DNA of 32,744 nt from Nocardioides limicola (GCF_016827675.1 NZ_JAERJA010000017.1:1-32744); one strand, 5' to 3'. Positions 23,267-31,872 are shown, counted from the first letter of the stretch. A program made the numbers and translations. Notes: a model not told the origin generated them from the letters alone.

Positions 23267-23710
23267 ATGTCGGTCGAGTTGCTCATCGGGTCGCGGGATG
23301 CCGAGCACCTGGCGATTGAGGTGCTGGGTCGAGAACGCCCGGGTGACAGCGACTACTGGGACGGCAACTGGGTGATTGCGGACATCGACCTGGTCGCCGG
23401 AGGATTCAGGGGCAGGGTCAAAGCGTCGCTTCGGATGGATGAAGTTCACCGCCTGAACGAGGGCCTCAAGTTCATGCGCGACAACCTCTTCGGCGCGGCC
23501 ATGCTTGAGAGCATGGAGGACTGGATCTCTCTGGAGATCAAGTGCGATGCCGCTGGACGGCTCACGGTTGTCGGGGAGTTGCGCGACCAATCTTCCACGG
23601 GCAACGTGCTGACCTTCGGGCTGCCCGAGAAGGACCAGTCGTATCTCGCGGAGTGGATCGCATGCCTCGATGCCATGGAGCAGGAGTTTCCGGTCGTCGG
23701 CAAGCCGTAG
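23267..23710 (+). CDS. WapI-family-like immunity protein (tentative)
   Basis: This is a 147-residue soluble protein. EVLGRERPGDSDYWDGNWVI, followed by a strand-rich region (GGFRGRVKASLRMDEVHRLN), resembles WapI-type immunity proteins, which carry a D-Y-W-D-x-N-W motif. Such proteins neutralise polymorphic or contact-dependent toxins. The start is ATG 23267 with AGAAGG upstream. No toxin gene is seen nearby, so it would be an orphan immunity gene next to a decayed lipoprotein. The family call is from motif memory. Confidence 0.6.
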   Translation: MSVELLIGSRDAEHLAIEVLGRERPGDSDYWDGNWVIADIDLVAGGFRGRVKASLRMDEVHRLNEGLKFMRDNLFGAAMLESMEDWISLEIKCDAAGRLTVVGELRDQSSTGNVLTFGLPEKDQSYLAEWIACLDAMEQEFPVVGKP

Positions 23711-23944
23711 TGGCGACCGCCCCCTACGCGGCATGACATGGCGGGTGACGCGGACGCCATGCCCGGAAGAATCCAGCCGCCTAAGTCAGACTGGACCTGT
23801 GGATCGGGACCAGCTAGTGGCCGCAGAAGGACAGTACCGGCACGGCCGCAAGACTGTGTCGGGAGGCGCTGCTCGCTGGAGAGTGACAACCTAGCGCCAT
23901 CAGCGGCATGAGCGAGCGCTCGGCATTGCCCATAGCATGGGCGG

Positions 23945-24349
23945 ATGTTCTCCCGTCGCGGCCAGCCGCCTCCCGAGGACCCGAGCGTCGCCCCGGTCGA
24001 GGAAATCCTCAAAGCGGCTGCGTCCCGCTCAAGCGGCGAGGTGACGCGCCGAGATGGGCGACTGATTGTGACCCACGCGATCTGGCTCTGCGCCTGCGAG
24101 ACCATGGATCAATCGCCGCTATGGCTGATCTACGCCGTGGGTGAGGATGGCCTCGGATGGCAGCGGGTCGCCGAGCCGGAGGTATCGGACGTTGTCGAAG
24201 CGGAGTACCTGACAGGTTGCCACCCCGCCCCTGAGGGGGTGTTGGTGTGGTTGCGCGGCGATCAGCCCTACCCGTGGCGTGGCCCCGCCGACTTCCCAGA
24301 GCAATCTTTCATCTACGAGGAACTCCGGCGAAGAGTCCATTCCATCTAA
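23945..24349 (+). CDS. Hypothetical protein, unknown family
   Basis: This is a 134-residue protein that I do not recognise. It has an acidic/basic N-terminus, an internal hydrophobic VTHAIWLCACETMDQSPLWL, and a tryptophan- and proline-rich C-terminus (LRGDQPYPWRGPADFPEQSF). There is no signal peptide and no clear membrane helix. The ATG at 23945 lacks an obvious ribosome site. Codon composition looks like real coding sequence for this genome. Confidence 0.5.
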   Translation: MFSRRGQPPPEDPSVAPVEEILKAAASRSSGEVTRRDGRLIVTHAIWLCACETMDQSPLWLIYAVGEDGLGWQRVAEPEVSDVVEAEYLTGCHPAPEGVLVWLRGDQPYPWRGPADFPEQSFIYEELRRRVHSI

Positions 24350-24429
24350 AGCTGCATGACGGGTGATGCGGCCTCGCTCAGCCTGCGGGCTCATCGGCGG
24401 GGACCGCGAGGATCGCGGCATGTCCGTAC

Positions 24430-24451
24430 ACAGAGCCCCCCGGGGCTCTGT
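24430..24451. terminator. GC-rich perfect hairpin
   Basis: ACAGAGCCCC pairs with GGGGCTCTGT around a two-base centre (24440-24441). It follows the hypothetical gene by 80 bases. There is no T-run, so it may be a terminator or simply a dyad. Confidence 0.4.
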
Positions 24452-24549
24452 CGAGGCGGCCCCACCCCGCACGGCATAGCGTTCAGATCTCTCCCCCACC
24501 AGTCCCCACAGCCGGGAAGTGACCAGAAGGCGGCATGCCGAAAAGAGAT

Positions 24550-24575
24550 GAAACCGCAGGCTGACCTGCGGTTTC
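24550..24575. terminator. Hairpin, probable bidirectional terminator
   Basis: GAAACCGCAGG (24550-24560) and CCTGCGGTTTC (24565-24575) form an 11-bp perfect stem with a CTGA loop. The A/T ends of the stem supply the T-tract in both directions. It lies between the hypothetical gene and the double-HTH gene. Confidence 0.6.
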
Positions 24576-24630
24576 TCGTGGTGGTCCTAAGTGGACAACT
24601 TTCGAACCCCCCCCTCGACCCCTGTTGCGG

Positions 24631-25011
24631 ATGCTCCGGGGTGAGGCCGCGACGGTCACCTCTCATCCGCAGCGCCTCGAATCGGGAGAGACCCGCCAGC
24701 GACAGATCCACTTGCCCCCGGCCCGTCAGCAGCAGTTGGTCGACCACTACAAGGCAGGTGCCACGCAGCGTGAGCTGGCGCGAGAGTACGGCATCCACCG
24801 GACGACGGTCTCCAGCATCCTTGACCGCCACGGCGCCGAGCGTCGTTGCGGCCTCCATCCAGATCTGGTCGACGAAGCCGTCATGCGCTACGAGGAGGGG
24901 CAATCCCTCGCGACCATCGGGCGGGCTCTCGGCGCAGACCCCGGCACGGTCAAGGCCCGACTCGTCGAGCGAGGGGTCGCGATGCGCGACACCCACGGCC
25001 GCTCGCGGTGA
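24631..25011 (+). CDS. Double helix-turn-helix protein (paralogue 1)
   Basis: A small protein of 126 residues with two consecutive Hin/resolvase-like helix-turn-helix units: LVDHYKAGATQRELAREYGI, then HRTTVSSILDRHGA, and DEAVMRYEEGQSLATIGRAL, then GADPGTVKARLVERGV. It ends in MRDTHGRSR. The paralogue at 28414 shares the same layout and ending (LRDTHGRER). Such proteins are often found beside serine recombinases or mobile genes. The start is uncertain: ATG 24631 is the first ATG of the frame, a TTG at 24625 is possible. It converges on the ABC-3C ATPase gene with a 27-base gap. Confidence 0.65.
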   Translation: MLRGEAATVTSHPQRLESGETRQRQIHLPPARQQQLVDHYKAGATQRELAREYGIHRTTVSSILDRHGAERRCGLHPDLVDEAVMRYEEGQSLATIGRALGADPGTVKARLVERGVAMRDTHGRSR

Positions 25012-25038
25012 AGAACCAGATGTGCGGCACCAAACGGA

Positions 25039-26787
25039 TCAATCGAAACGGAAGCCAAAGATGCCGCCCGTGTCGTACTCATCGGTCAGACGCGGTTCGA
25101 TGATGCAGTCAGCGACCCCAGCTCCGTGTCGCTCTGCCTTGTCAAGGTCGTCAGAGTTCATGGTCACGACGTACTGCAGACCTTCCTCCGAGCAAACCTG
25201 GCGAGCGAGCGACAGCGCCTTCGCAACCTGACGCTCGTCCACACCGTCGAACAGATGGCTGTCGTGCACCAAGAAGTCGGGCCCGCGCCCGCCCCTGCGA
25301 GCGATTACTGCCGCCATCAGATCGAAACAGAACGTGACCATCTTGCCTACGCCCTGGCTGTCCTCACCGCCGATGTGAGGGTTGATACGCAGACTGGTTT
25401 CGAGAGCGGTGATCTCGACCCACGCGTCCCGCTCGGCCCCGTACAAGGTCGAGGCGAACCTCTGGAACAGCGTGTTGATCTCTGTGACTGTGCCCTCTCG
25501 CTCCCCGAGGTCCCTGCTGATCGCCTGTTGGAGCTTTCCGCGCTCCAGCCTGATCTCTGCCTGCGTCGCCTCCAACTGCACCGCTGTGTCGAGCCGTGAT
25601 TGCAGCGTGCCAAGGTCCGTCTGGGCAGCCGACAGTTGCTGCTGAAGGGCGGTGAACGCGGCGAGCGCGCCTCCCTGCTCGAGCGTCCGGAGTAGTCCTG
25701 CATGTCGTTCGCCCATCCTGTCACGCTCCCGCTGGCGCTCGTCGAGTCGGCCGCGAGTCGCCTCAAGCTCGTCCTGCAGATACGTGCGCCGGTTCGCGAT
25801 AACCGAGTCATGGAAGACCCGCACGTCGTCGTATGTGCGCAGGACAGCGCCGGGAAGTTCAACGCCGAGCTCACGATAGATCCGCTCCACGTAACTGACG
25901 TCCGGCTCATCCTCGTCGCGAATCGCCGCCTCCAAGTCAAGGATGTTGCGACGATCCGCAGCGTCCGCGCGTCGCAGGGTCCGAATCTGTTCGTCGACCG
26001 TGTCCGCCTCAGCCTGTAGGCGCTCGTACTCCGGCACGACTCGGAACGCCCCGACTTGCTCTTGTAGCGACCGGACCCTGGCGTTGGCCGCAGTCACTTG
26101 GCCCCGCAGCTCGGAGACTGCGCCGACAACCAGCTTGAACCCGGGGTCCTTGATGGCCTCGCGGAGCTTCTTTCGCACGGCCTCCCTAGCGGCGAGCGAT
26201 TGGTAGCCAGCCGCCAGTCGCCAGTCGAGTCCGAGAAGGTAGGCGACGTTGGATGACGCTTCAGTGACTGACTGCCGGGGGAAGGTCTGAACGGGGTCGT
26301 CGAAGCCGTGCTGGGACACGCGACGCGCATAGAAGGACAGGAGCCCGCGGACGCTCACGCCCTGGTGTTCTTCGGGCAGCCCGAACAGTGACGCGCCGAT
26401 AGCGGCGAGCCACTCAGCAAGCGGCATGTCACGGGCGAAGGTGGGCAAGGTGTCTGCTCCGCCCGTGACGGCCGGGCTCACCCCCACCTTCGACCGTGAC
26501 CGGGGCTTAAGCGACCTTGATGCCGTGACGGGTTCCGCGAGTCCCGGCCAGTCGAGAATCAGCGTGAACACATCCTCACGCAGGGCGCGGTTGGCCATCA
26601 CCGAATCTGTCAGCCGACCCATACCGAGCACGTAGTGCAAGATTTCGATGAGGGACGACTTACCGGCACTGTTCCGACTGTCCGTCGTCGTCGAGGTAGC
26701 GGTCTTGTCCGCGACGAGAATGTTCAGGCCTGGACCGAGGACGACGGTCTTGAAACGATCGTCGCTCGATCGCACTTCCCTCAGCAT
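25039..26787 (-). CDS. ABC-3C system ATPase (DUF2326)
   Basis: This is a 582-residue SMC/Rad50-like ABC ATPase of the DUF2326 type, the ATPase of ABC three-component conflict systems. A P-loop RNSAGKSSLIEILHYVLG lies at 38-55, a long coiled-coil region spans roughly 205-420, and a C-terminal lobe contains FLVHDSHLFDGVD, the Walker B-like D-loop region. ATG 26787 overlaps the stop of the MC6 gene by one base (TAATG). In this class the ATPase senses invading or damaged nucleic acid and licenses an effector. It is the last gene of a three-gene operon. Confidence 0.88.
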   Translation of the reverse strand: MLREVRSSDDRFKTVVLGPGLNILVADKTATSTTTDSRNSAGKSSLIEILHYVLGMGRLTDSVMANRALREDVFTLILDWPGLAEPVTASRSLKPRSRSKVGVSPAVTGGADTLPTFARDMPLAEWLAAIGASLFGLPEEHQGVSVRGLLSFYARRVSQHGFDDPVQTFPRQSVTEASSNVAYLLGLDWRLAAGYQSLAAREAVRKKLREAIKDPGFKLVVGAVSELRGQVTAANARVRSLQEQVGAFRVVPEYERLQAEADTVDEQIRTLRRADAADRRNILDLEAAIRDEDEPDVSYVERIYRELGVELPGAVLRTYDDVRVFHDSVIANRRTYLQDELEATRGRLDERQRERDRMGERHAGLLRTLEQGGALAAFTALQQQLSAAQTDLGTLQSRLDTAVQLEATQAEIRLERGKLQQAISRDLGEREGTVTEINTLFQRFASTLYGAERDAWVEITALETSLRINPHIGGEDSQGVGKMVTFCFDLMAAVIARRGGRGPDFLVHDSHLFDGVDERQVAKALSLARQVCSEEGLQYVVTMNSDDLDKAERHGAGVADCIIEPRLTDEYDTGGIFGFRFD

Positions 26788-27032
26788 TACGCGACGCTCC
26801 GAACGATCAACCCGGCTTCAAGTCGCACGGCGCCGACCGCGTAAAGCGTGTCCAGGGCTAGCACGAACCAGGAGAACGAAACCGCAGCGTGATTCCCGTT
26901 GGAAGCGCGCCATTGCCCGAGCCTGGACCACACTTGGCTGACCGTCATCGGCTCATCCAATAGCTGCGCAATCTGTGCACCCACAGTAAGCAGCGCCCGT
27001 TGGGGCGCGATCCCCTTAGTGGGCGTGATCAC
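26787..27032 (-). CDS. ABC-3C middle component (MC6-like)
   Basis: This is an 81-residue protein in the middle of the operon. ALLTVGAQIAQLLDEPMTVS, then QVWSRLGQWR and VSFSWFVLALDTLYAVGAV, match the small winged-helix-like middle component (MC6 type) that links effector and ATPase in ABC-3C systems. GTG 27032 is chosen because it forms a GTGA overlap with the effector stop; the longer ATG at 27059 would overlap the upstream gene by 31 bases. Function is known by association only. Confidence 0.75.
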   Translation of the reverse strand: MITPTKGIAPQRALLTVGAQIAQLLDEPMTVSQVWSRLGQWRASNGNHAAVSFSWFVLALDTLYAVGAVRLEAGLIVRSVA

Positions 27033-27961
27033 GACGCAACCTCCGTGGGCGGAGCCCACCCTGCCGGTGGGTTCTCAAAGATGTCGCAGCGTTGGAAGAA
27101 GTAGGCAAGCACCGCAGTCTGCGCCCTGTAGAGCGGGCCCGACTGGATCCGCGACCCGGCAAGGAACTCCCGCAAGCGCAGCAACGTGTCTTCTGGCTCA
27201 AGACTGTCCGCAACCGCGTCTCGGTACTCCAGATTGAATCGAGCAGCGACTTCATCGCGCTCAGTCACATCGATCCGACGTGCGTAGTAGTCATCGATCA
27301 TCGGCGAGTGCCGCATGGCGTCACGCAACTCGGCTTGGCTGTCGGGGGTCAGGTCACTGAATCGGAGCTTGTCGATCGACACAGCCTCAACAGGGACGAC
27401 TTCGTCGGACGCGACGCCCGCTCCCGACAACTCAGCAAGCAGCTCCTCCATCTCAGCGAGTCCGACCGTAACGGTGTGCTGCAGCGGGAGTTGGGTGCCG
27501 AGGAGTGTCTCGACTTGATCGCGGCTCAGGCGCCCCATGACATCCCGTAGGTGCCGGAACCCCATCACCTCAAAGCGGACGGAGCCGTGGGCGTCATGGG
27601 CGCCAGCGAGGGCTGCCGATACCTCCGGGTGCGTCCCACGGGTGTCGTTGTGCACGAACACGAAGGAGTCGAACTGGCCCGAGCGCTTCGCGAGTGCGCC
27701 AGCCAGGTCGCCGTTGAACTTGCTGACCGTCTTTGAGGCATCCGGCGTCTCCGGTGCGTAGCAGGCGTAGAGACGCCGCTCATGGAGGCTGAGTCCGTCG
27801 CTCGCAAGGTCGCCGAGATTTCCGTGGGTGCGGACGTCGACAAACGCCGGGTCAGAGCAAGTCATCAGATCATGGAAGAACCCTTGGAACGCGTCGCCAG
27901 TCAGGGAGTGCAACTTCGACCACAGCAGCGGGCGCATAGACAACCGCTCGTAGAAGTCCAC
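27029..27961 (-). CDS. ABC-3C system effector/C-terminal-domain protein
   Basis: This is a 310-residue protein, first in the ABC-3C operon. Residues 20-75 look like the N-terminal nuclease-like domain of these effectors: DAFQGFFHDLMTCSDPAFVD, then RTHGNLGDLASDGL and RRLYACYAPE, a restriction-endonuclease-like pattern. The C-terminal half (from about 160) would be the ABC-3C-specific domain that docks with the partner proteins. The start is GTG 27961 with AGGAGGGG upstream. The stop overlaps the MC6 start. Cleavage of phage or plasmid DNA is expected from the family, but catalytic residues are only partly visible to me. Confidence 0.75.
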   Translation of the reverse strand: MDFYERLSMRPLLWSKLHSLTGDAFQGFFHDLMTCSDPAFVDVRTHGNLGDLASDGLSLHERRLYACYAPETPDASKTVSKFNGDLAGALAKRSGQFDSFVFVHNDTRGTHPEVSAALAGAHDAHGSVRFEVMGFRHLRDVMGRLSRDQVETLLGTQLPLQHTVTVGLAEMEELLAELSGAGVASDEVVPVEAVSIDKLRFSDLTPDSQAELRDAMRHSPMIDDYYARRIDVTERDEVAARFNLEYRDAVADSLEPEDTLLRLREFLAGSRIQSGPLYRAQTAVLAYFFQRCDIFENPPAGWAPPTEVAS

Positions 27962-28027
27962 GACACCCCTCCTCTGACTTGGCCGCGGCGCTCAGGACAG
28001 GCTAATCGCACCGCGCTGAACAAACCG

Positions 28028-28280
28028 TCAGAACCCGTACTTCTCCTTGCGTAGGCGGAAGGCCTTCTCCCCACCCTCCATGACTGCGGTGATCTGGTCG
28101 ACGTCGACCGTCTGGCCCGCCAGTTCCGCCTTCACCTGTTCTCCAGCCGCGTCGATGCGCTTGCGTGAGATGTCAGCGATGGTGTCGAACCCGGCGCGCT
28201 TGGCGTCAGCGTCGTCCGTCGGCTCCGGCAACTGGACCGCGATGAACCGACGGCTTCCACCATCCTTGGCGTTCACCGCC
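28028..28280 (-). pseudogene. Type III restriction-modification methyltransferase (Mod) remnant
   Basis: AVNAKDGGSRRFIAVQLPEP, then GFDTIADISRKRIDAAGEQV, is typical of the C-terminal half of type III/beta-class site-specific DNA methyltransferases (NAEDGGNRRFILVQLPE pattern). Only about 85 residues remain: the catalytic DPPY and FxGxG motifs are missing, and the frame stops at 28028, short of the usual C-terminus. At about 28280 it is joined to an IS481-like transposase tail on the other strand. It is inactive as a methyltransferase. Confidence 0.75.
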
Positions 28281-28359
28281 GTCACCCACCGCACCACCGG
28301 CGAGATCCTCAGCGAACACGACATCAACCCCACCAAGAGCTACTGGCGCAACAAACAAC

Positions 28360-28386
28360 GAGAGCCCGGCCGATGGCCGGGCTCTC
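28360..28386. terminator. Strong hairpin at the end of the IS481-like tail
   Basis: GAGAGCCCGGCC (28360-28371) pairs perfectly with GGCCGGGCTCTC (28375-28386), loop GAT. It overlaps the transposase 3' end and could stop read-through from either side. Confidence 0.6.
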
Positions 28387-28390
28387 AACG

Positions 28391-28428
28391 ATGACCCGAC
28401 TCATCTATCAACAATGACTCGACTCATC
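28391..28428. repeat. Tandem 15-base repeats ATGACyCGACTCATC
   Basis: Copies at 28391-28405 and 28414-28428 differ at one base and are 23 bases apart. They probably belong to the terminus of the IS481-like element. The second copy contains the ATG used as the start of the second double-HTH frame. Confidence 0.7.
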
Positions 28429-28866
28429 ACACTGGTGGCCCTATCGAGCCTTGACTCAAACAAATGGCTACCCCTGTTAGTACGGGATTGGGCACCTACA
28501 CCGACGACTCAGCCGGCCTGCGAGGACGAGCGGCGTGGTCCTCTGCGCCAGCGGCAGAACCGCCAGACCAAGCTTGACGTGGCGGCCATCGCGGCCCGGT
28601 ACGCCGAGGGTGCGACAGTCAGACAGTTGGCCACCGAGTTCCACTGCCATCGCACGACTGTCGCGCTCAGGCTGAAGGAGCACGGCATCGAGATGCGCAA
28701 CCGGCCCGCAACGACCGATGAGATCGCCCAGTTCATCGCTCTCTACGAATCAGGCCTGTCGCTAGTCAAGGTGGCCGAGAAAACCGGCATCTCCGAGAAG
28801 ACCGTCATGAACAGGCTGAGAGCCGAGGGCGTCCAGCTCCGGGACACGCACGGTCGCGAGCGCTAG
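28414..28866 (+). CDS. Double helix-turn-helix protein (paralogue 2)
   Basis: The frame encodes up to 150 residues. The well-supported part starts near residue 44 (RQRQNRQTKLDVAAIAARYA) and carries two helix-turn-helix units: EGATVRQLATEFHCHRTTVA, then LRLKEHGIEMRN, and YESGLSLVKVAEKTGISEKT, then VMNRLRAEGVQ. It ends in LRDTHGRER. It matches the 24631 gene in layout and ending. The first 40 residues overlap the insertion-sequence terminus, so the true start is probably further in, or the original N-terminus has been replaced. It converges on the KTSC gene with a four-base overlap. Confidence 0.6.
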   Translation: MTRLITLVALSSLDSNKWLPLLVRDWAPTPTTQPACEDERRGPLRQRQNRQTKLDVAAIAARYAEGATVRQLATEFHCHRTTVALRLKEHGIEMRNRPATTDEIAQFIALYESGLSLVKVAEKTGISEKTVMNRLRAEGVQLRDTHGRER

Positions 28867-29072
28867 GAGATCCGTCGGTAGACGTAGCCGCCCTTCTTGA
28901 TGAATCGATCGAGGTACTGCCCATGGCTTGGCGCCGCCATCAGGCCAGCGTGCACCTCAACAGGGACGCCGTCGTACTGGTACACGGAACCATTCTTGAA
29001 CGCCACCTCGAGGATGCCGCCCTCGTACCCGATCTCGGCGAGGTTGCTACTAACGACGGGTACCCGCTCCAT
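28863..29072 (-). CDS. KTSC domain protein
   Basis: This is a 69-residue protein consisting of one KTSC domain: MERVPVVSSNLAEIGYEGGI, LEVAFKNGSVYQYDGVP, HGQYLDRFIKKGGYVYRRI. The domain is named from the lysyl-tRNA synthetase C-terminus; single-domain members have no known function. I chose ATG 29072 rather than the longer frame (29219) because family members start at this MxRxxVxSSN motif. GGAAGG is upstream, slightly far. It overlaps the end of the HTH gene by four bases (convergent). Confidence 0.8.
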   Translation of the reverse strand: MERVPVVSSNLAEIGYEGGILEVAFKNGSVYQYDGVPVEVHAGLMAAPSHGQYLDRFIKKGGYVYRRIS

Positions 29073-29230
29073 GGCTCGTACCAGCACCTTCCTGTCGGCA
29101 AGTCTTACGTGCGCAAACGTTTCGCGCGCCGCCCGCATTCCCGAGTAACCGGACGCGGCGCCCGACGCCGTCAGATCAGCGAATGTTGCGGCCGTGACCG
29201 AGCAACAGACGAACAACAACGACGACGCAT

Positions 29231-31852
29231 CTAGCGTCCGACCGAGGATCGCAACTTCATGGCGCGACGACTGAATGGAATAGGGCCACCCTCGAGATGG
29301 TCCAGAGCCAAGCGATTTAGCTTGTGCCGTTCGAGGGATCCCGAGGCTTCCACCTCCCCGTGCCCAGCAGTCGCCTTCATCGTGACGATCTGCTCCGCAT
29401 CACCACTCACTACGATCCCAGGGCTACGAGTTGCAAACAGATACTGGCGACTTCCTCTCAGATCGCGAAGGCGATCCACGAGATACTCCTCAATCCACGG
29501 GGCGTGAAGCGCATCTTCCGGCTGATCTACGAGAACCGGAGTATCGCCATCCGCTAGCAGGATCACAAGGATCGCAGTGCATCGTTGTCCGTGTGAAAGC
29601 TCTTCGATCTCGGTGTATTGGTGATCGTCAGGCTTTTTGAACTTGATCGTGAGCACATCTGGGCGGTCGATGGTTTGCATCTCTAGCAACGCTTCCCAGA
29701 GATCTTGGTCATCGATATTCGCTAGCAACTTGGCGACGCTCGCGGCGTCGATCCCTTTATCAGGGTCAACGATCGCGGCCGTGTCGCCAGTCCAGAGGCT
29801 CCGCGAGAACTTAAGCGGATGAGTTCGCAAGGCAAGCTGGTTGAGGAACTCTTCCTTTACGCGCGACCCAACCTTGATCGTGGCGAGAGCTTCGCGAAAT
29901 GCCTTGTGGTCACCCTCGTTGGGCACATCCAGCTTCACGAAGCCAGCCGCCTTCTCGTTCACCTCTGACACGCGGGAACGTCGAAGTGCCCGACGTTCCT
30001 TTCGCGCCGCATGCAGTTGCTCCACCAACTTCTCGCGTTCCGCTTCAAGGGCTGCCAGATCAGGTCTCGCGACGGAATCAAGCTCAGTCTTCGCGGCTTC
30101 AGCGTGTGCCAGTTTCCCTTGCAGTTGCTCCAGACTCGCGCGGAGAGCCGTCAGCGAGGAATGATCCGTATCAACCTTGTCGAGTTCCTCGTCCAGTTTC
30201 GCCTTGAATTCAACAAATCCCGCATCCCACTTCGATGCGATTCTGGCGAGTTCCACGGTCGCCTCGGCCTTTGCTGAACCGAGGGCCGCCAGCGCTGCGT
30301 CCACGCGCTCCTTGAGCTTCTTCACGACGGCCGAAGCGTCGGCAAAGTGCGTCTTGTTAGCGTCGACGCTATGCGTAAGCGCGGGGCCAGGAACCTCAAT
30401 CGACGGAACATCTAGATCGTCAATGCGCTTCACAGTTCGCTCAAGCAGGGTCCGCTCAGCAGTCCAACCAGACTGAGCCTTCACAGCGTCGGTCTTGAAT
30501 ACATCGGAGAGCTTACGGACCTGTTCCTTGAGGTCCGAGACGCGCGCAGCCTCGTCGCTCAGGCTGTCGACCCGCTTGCGCGCGGCAATCAACTTGCGAG
30601 CGTTGACGCGCAGGCTGTCAACAGCTTCATCAATCCGGCGGCTGATACCACTCAAATCGAGTGCCGCGTCAATCAGCGTCATACGTCCAACAGGTTCACG
30701 CGAATAGTCGAGTACCTCGCCCTGCGAGAATGCAGCCAAGGGGCAAATTTGCCTGGGGTCGAGATCTATCTCCGCCCAATCATCCGCGGTCTGCTGAAAT
30801 ACCTTTGACGCACTCGACCCTGCCGAATCAAAAGTTCGCTCGATCTTGTAGCGCTTTGCGTCCGACAGAAGAATCAGGCGAACTACGCTGCCATTCATTA
30901 GGGCCTTGTTCATCCGCGAATCGATCTCAGCGCGAATCGCCGAGAAGGCAGCCCCGTCGACTTGTTGCTGAACCGCGAAGCGCACGGCCTCAAGGATGAG
31001 CGACTTTCCAGTGCCGGTGCCGCCGAGCAGACAGTTGAGGTCCGGAGACAAGTCGATACGCTCGCCACCGAGGAACCCACCGATCATCTCGACTGACTCG
31101 ATGTGCGCGTACGCAACCTCAGGGGGTTCTTCTAAAGAGACCCGAAGTTCGGGGTCGGCCAACGCATGTCGGATACCGACTAGATCCGGGCGTGACGCCT
31201 TGATCCAAGTACGACGCGCGCCGATGCCGGAGAGAGAATGGCAACTAAGCGACGAGTCCCAGGTGTCTGAGCCGCGAACGAATGCCATCGTGCGTGCGTC
31301 TCCGACCTTACTGTCCACTTCGCTGCGGGTATCCAGGTGCACGACCTCGACCGCAGAGAGCTCCTCGCACAGGAGAGTCCGCTTGAGGTGGGCTTTCACC
31401 TCTAGCTTGAGCAGGCCCTTCGGCTTCTCGACATGAGCGGCGATCGCAACGCCCCCTGCGGCATCTACCTCCTTCGCTGCTGCCGCGAAGCCTACTTCCG
31501 CGGATACATCGAGCTTTCCTCGATCCGCCTGCCCAAAGCCGAGGCGGACAAGTAGCTCATCGATAACTACTGGGTCGGTCCCTTCCTCCCAGATGGCGAG
31601 CAGGTGGCCTTCGGTAGTACTGATCTCCACTCCCGGCAGGACGACCAGAGGCTTGCCGGATGCCGCATCGGCAACCTGCTTGCACCACGCAGACGTGTTG
31701 TGATCCGTCACTGCGATGGCGTCTAGCCCGGCGTCCAAGGCGGCCTGAACAATCTCATCGGCGGTGCCGTAGTGTTCTGCTTTCGCGTCCTGAGAGCCTG
31801 GCGTGTGCACGTGGAAGTCCACTGCCCAGAACCTTGCCCAATCCACGCTCAT
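29231..31852 (-). CDS. PHP phosphoesterase-ABC ATPase fusion (TrlF-like)
   Basis: An 873-residue protein. Residues about 8-150 form a PHP-type metal phosphoesterase: DFHVHTPGS, AIAVTDHNTS, LPGVEIS and AAHVEKP carry the expected metal ligands. An SMC/Rad50-like ABC ATPase follows: Walker A LGGTGTGKS near 288, a coiled coil of about 250 residues, the signature ELSHGQRC, and Walker B TPVLVDQPEDAL. This layout is annotated as TrlF-like in databases as I recall. The PHP domain may cut nucleic acid or a nucleotide under control of the ATPase, which makes a defence role plausible. ATG 31852 is 20 bases after the stop of a truncated upstream gene, so it probably was the second gene of an operon. Confidence 0.85.
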   Translation of the reverse strand: MSVDWARFWAVDFHVHTPGSQDAKAEHYGTADEIVQAALDAGLDAIAVTDHNTSAWCKQVADAASGKPLVVLPGVEISTTEGHLLAIWEEGTDPVVIDELLVRLGFGQADRGKLDVSAEVGFAAAAKEVDAAGGVAIAAHVEKPKGLLKLEVKAHLKRTLLCEELSAVEVVHLDTRSEVDSKVGDARTMAFVRGSDTWDSSLSCHSLSGIGARRTWIKASRPDLVGIRHALADPELRVSLEEPPEVAYAHIESVEMIGGFLGGERIDLSPDLNCLLGGTGTGKSLILEAVRFAVQQQVDGAAFSAIRAEIDSRMNKALMNGSVVRLILLSDAKRYKIERTFDSAGSSASKVFQQTADDWAEIDLDPRQICPLAAFSQGEVLDYSREPVGRMTLIDAALDLSGISRRIDEAVDSLRVNARKLIAARKRVDSLSDEAARVSDLKEQVRKLSDVFKTDAVKAQSGWTAERTLLERTVKRIDDLDVPSIEVPGPALTHSVDANKTHFADASAVVKKLKERVDAALAALGSAKAEATVELARIASKWDAGFVEFKAKLDEELDKVDTDHSSLTALRASLEQLQGKLAHAEAAKTELDSVARPDLAALEAEREKLVEQLHAARKERRALRRSRVSEVNEKAAGFVKLDVPNEGDHKAFREALATIKVGSRVKEEFLNQLALRTHPLKFSRSLWTGDTAAIVDPDKGIDAASVAKLLANIDDQDLWEALLEMQTIDRPDVLTIKFKKPDDHQYTEIEELSHGQRCTAILVILLADGDTPVLVDQPEDALHAPWIEEYLVDRLRDLRGSRQYLFATRSPGIVVSGDAEQIVTMKATAGHGEVEASGSLERHKLNRLALDHLEGGPIPFSRRAMKLRSSVGR

Positions 31853-31872
31853 CGCGACGTTTCCATTCTCAT

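Larger units (their letters stand above)
28283..28428 (+). mobile_element. IS481-like element, right-end fragment
   Basis: The plus-strand frame ending in TGA at 28392-28394 reads THRTTGEILSEHDINPTKSY, then WRNKQREPGRW, like the C-terminal tail of IS481-family transposases (TGEIL...I-P-Y). It is followed by a near-perfect tandem repeat, ATGACyCGACTCATC, at 28391-28405 and 28414-28428, as expected for an element terminus. The rest of the element is gone. It abuts the methyltransferase remnant. Confidence 0.5.

Noticed and set aside
23446..24105. 219-codon minus-strand frame over the immunity protein and following gap
   Set aside because: Antisense to a plausible gene for most of its length, with no family features.
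24391..25231. Overlapping open frames on both strands around 24.4-25.2 kb
   Set aside because: They cross hairpins and the HTH gene and encode basic, low-complexity products; only the double-HTH frame shows a known fold.
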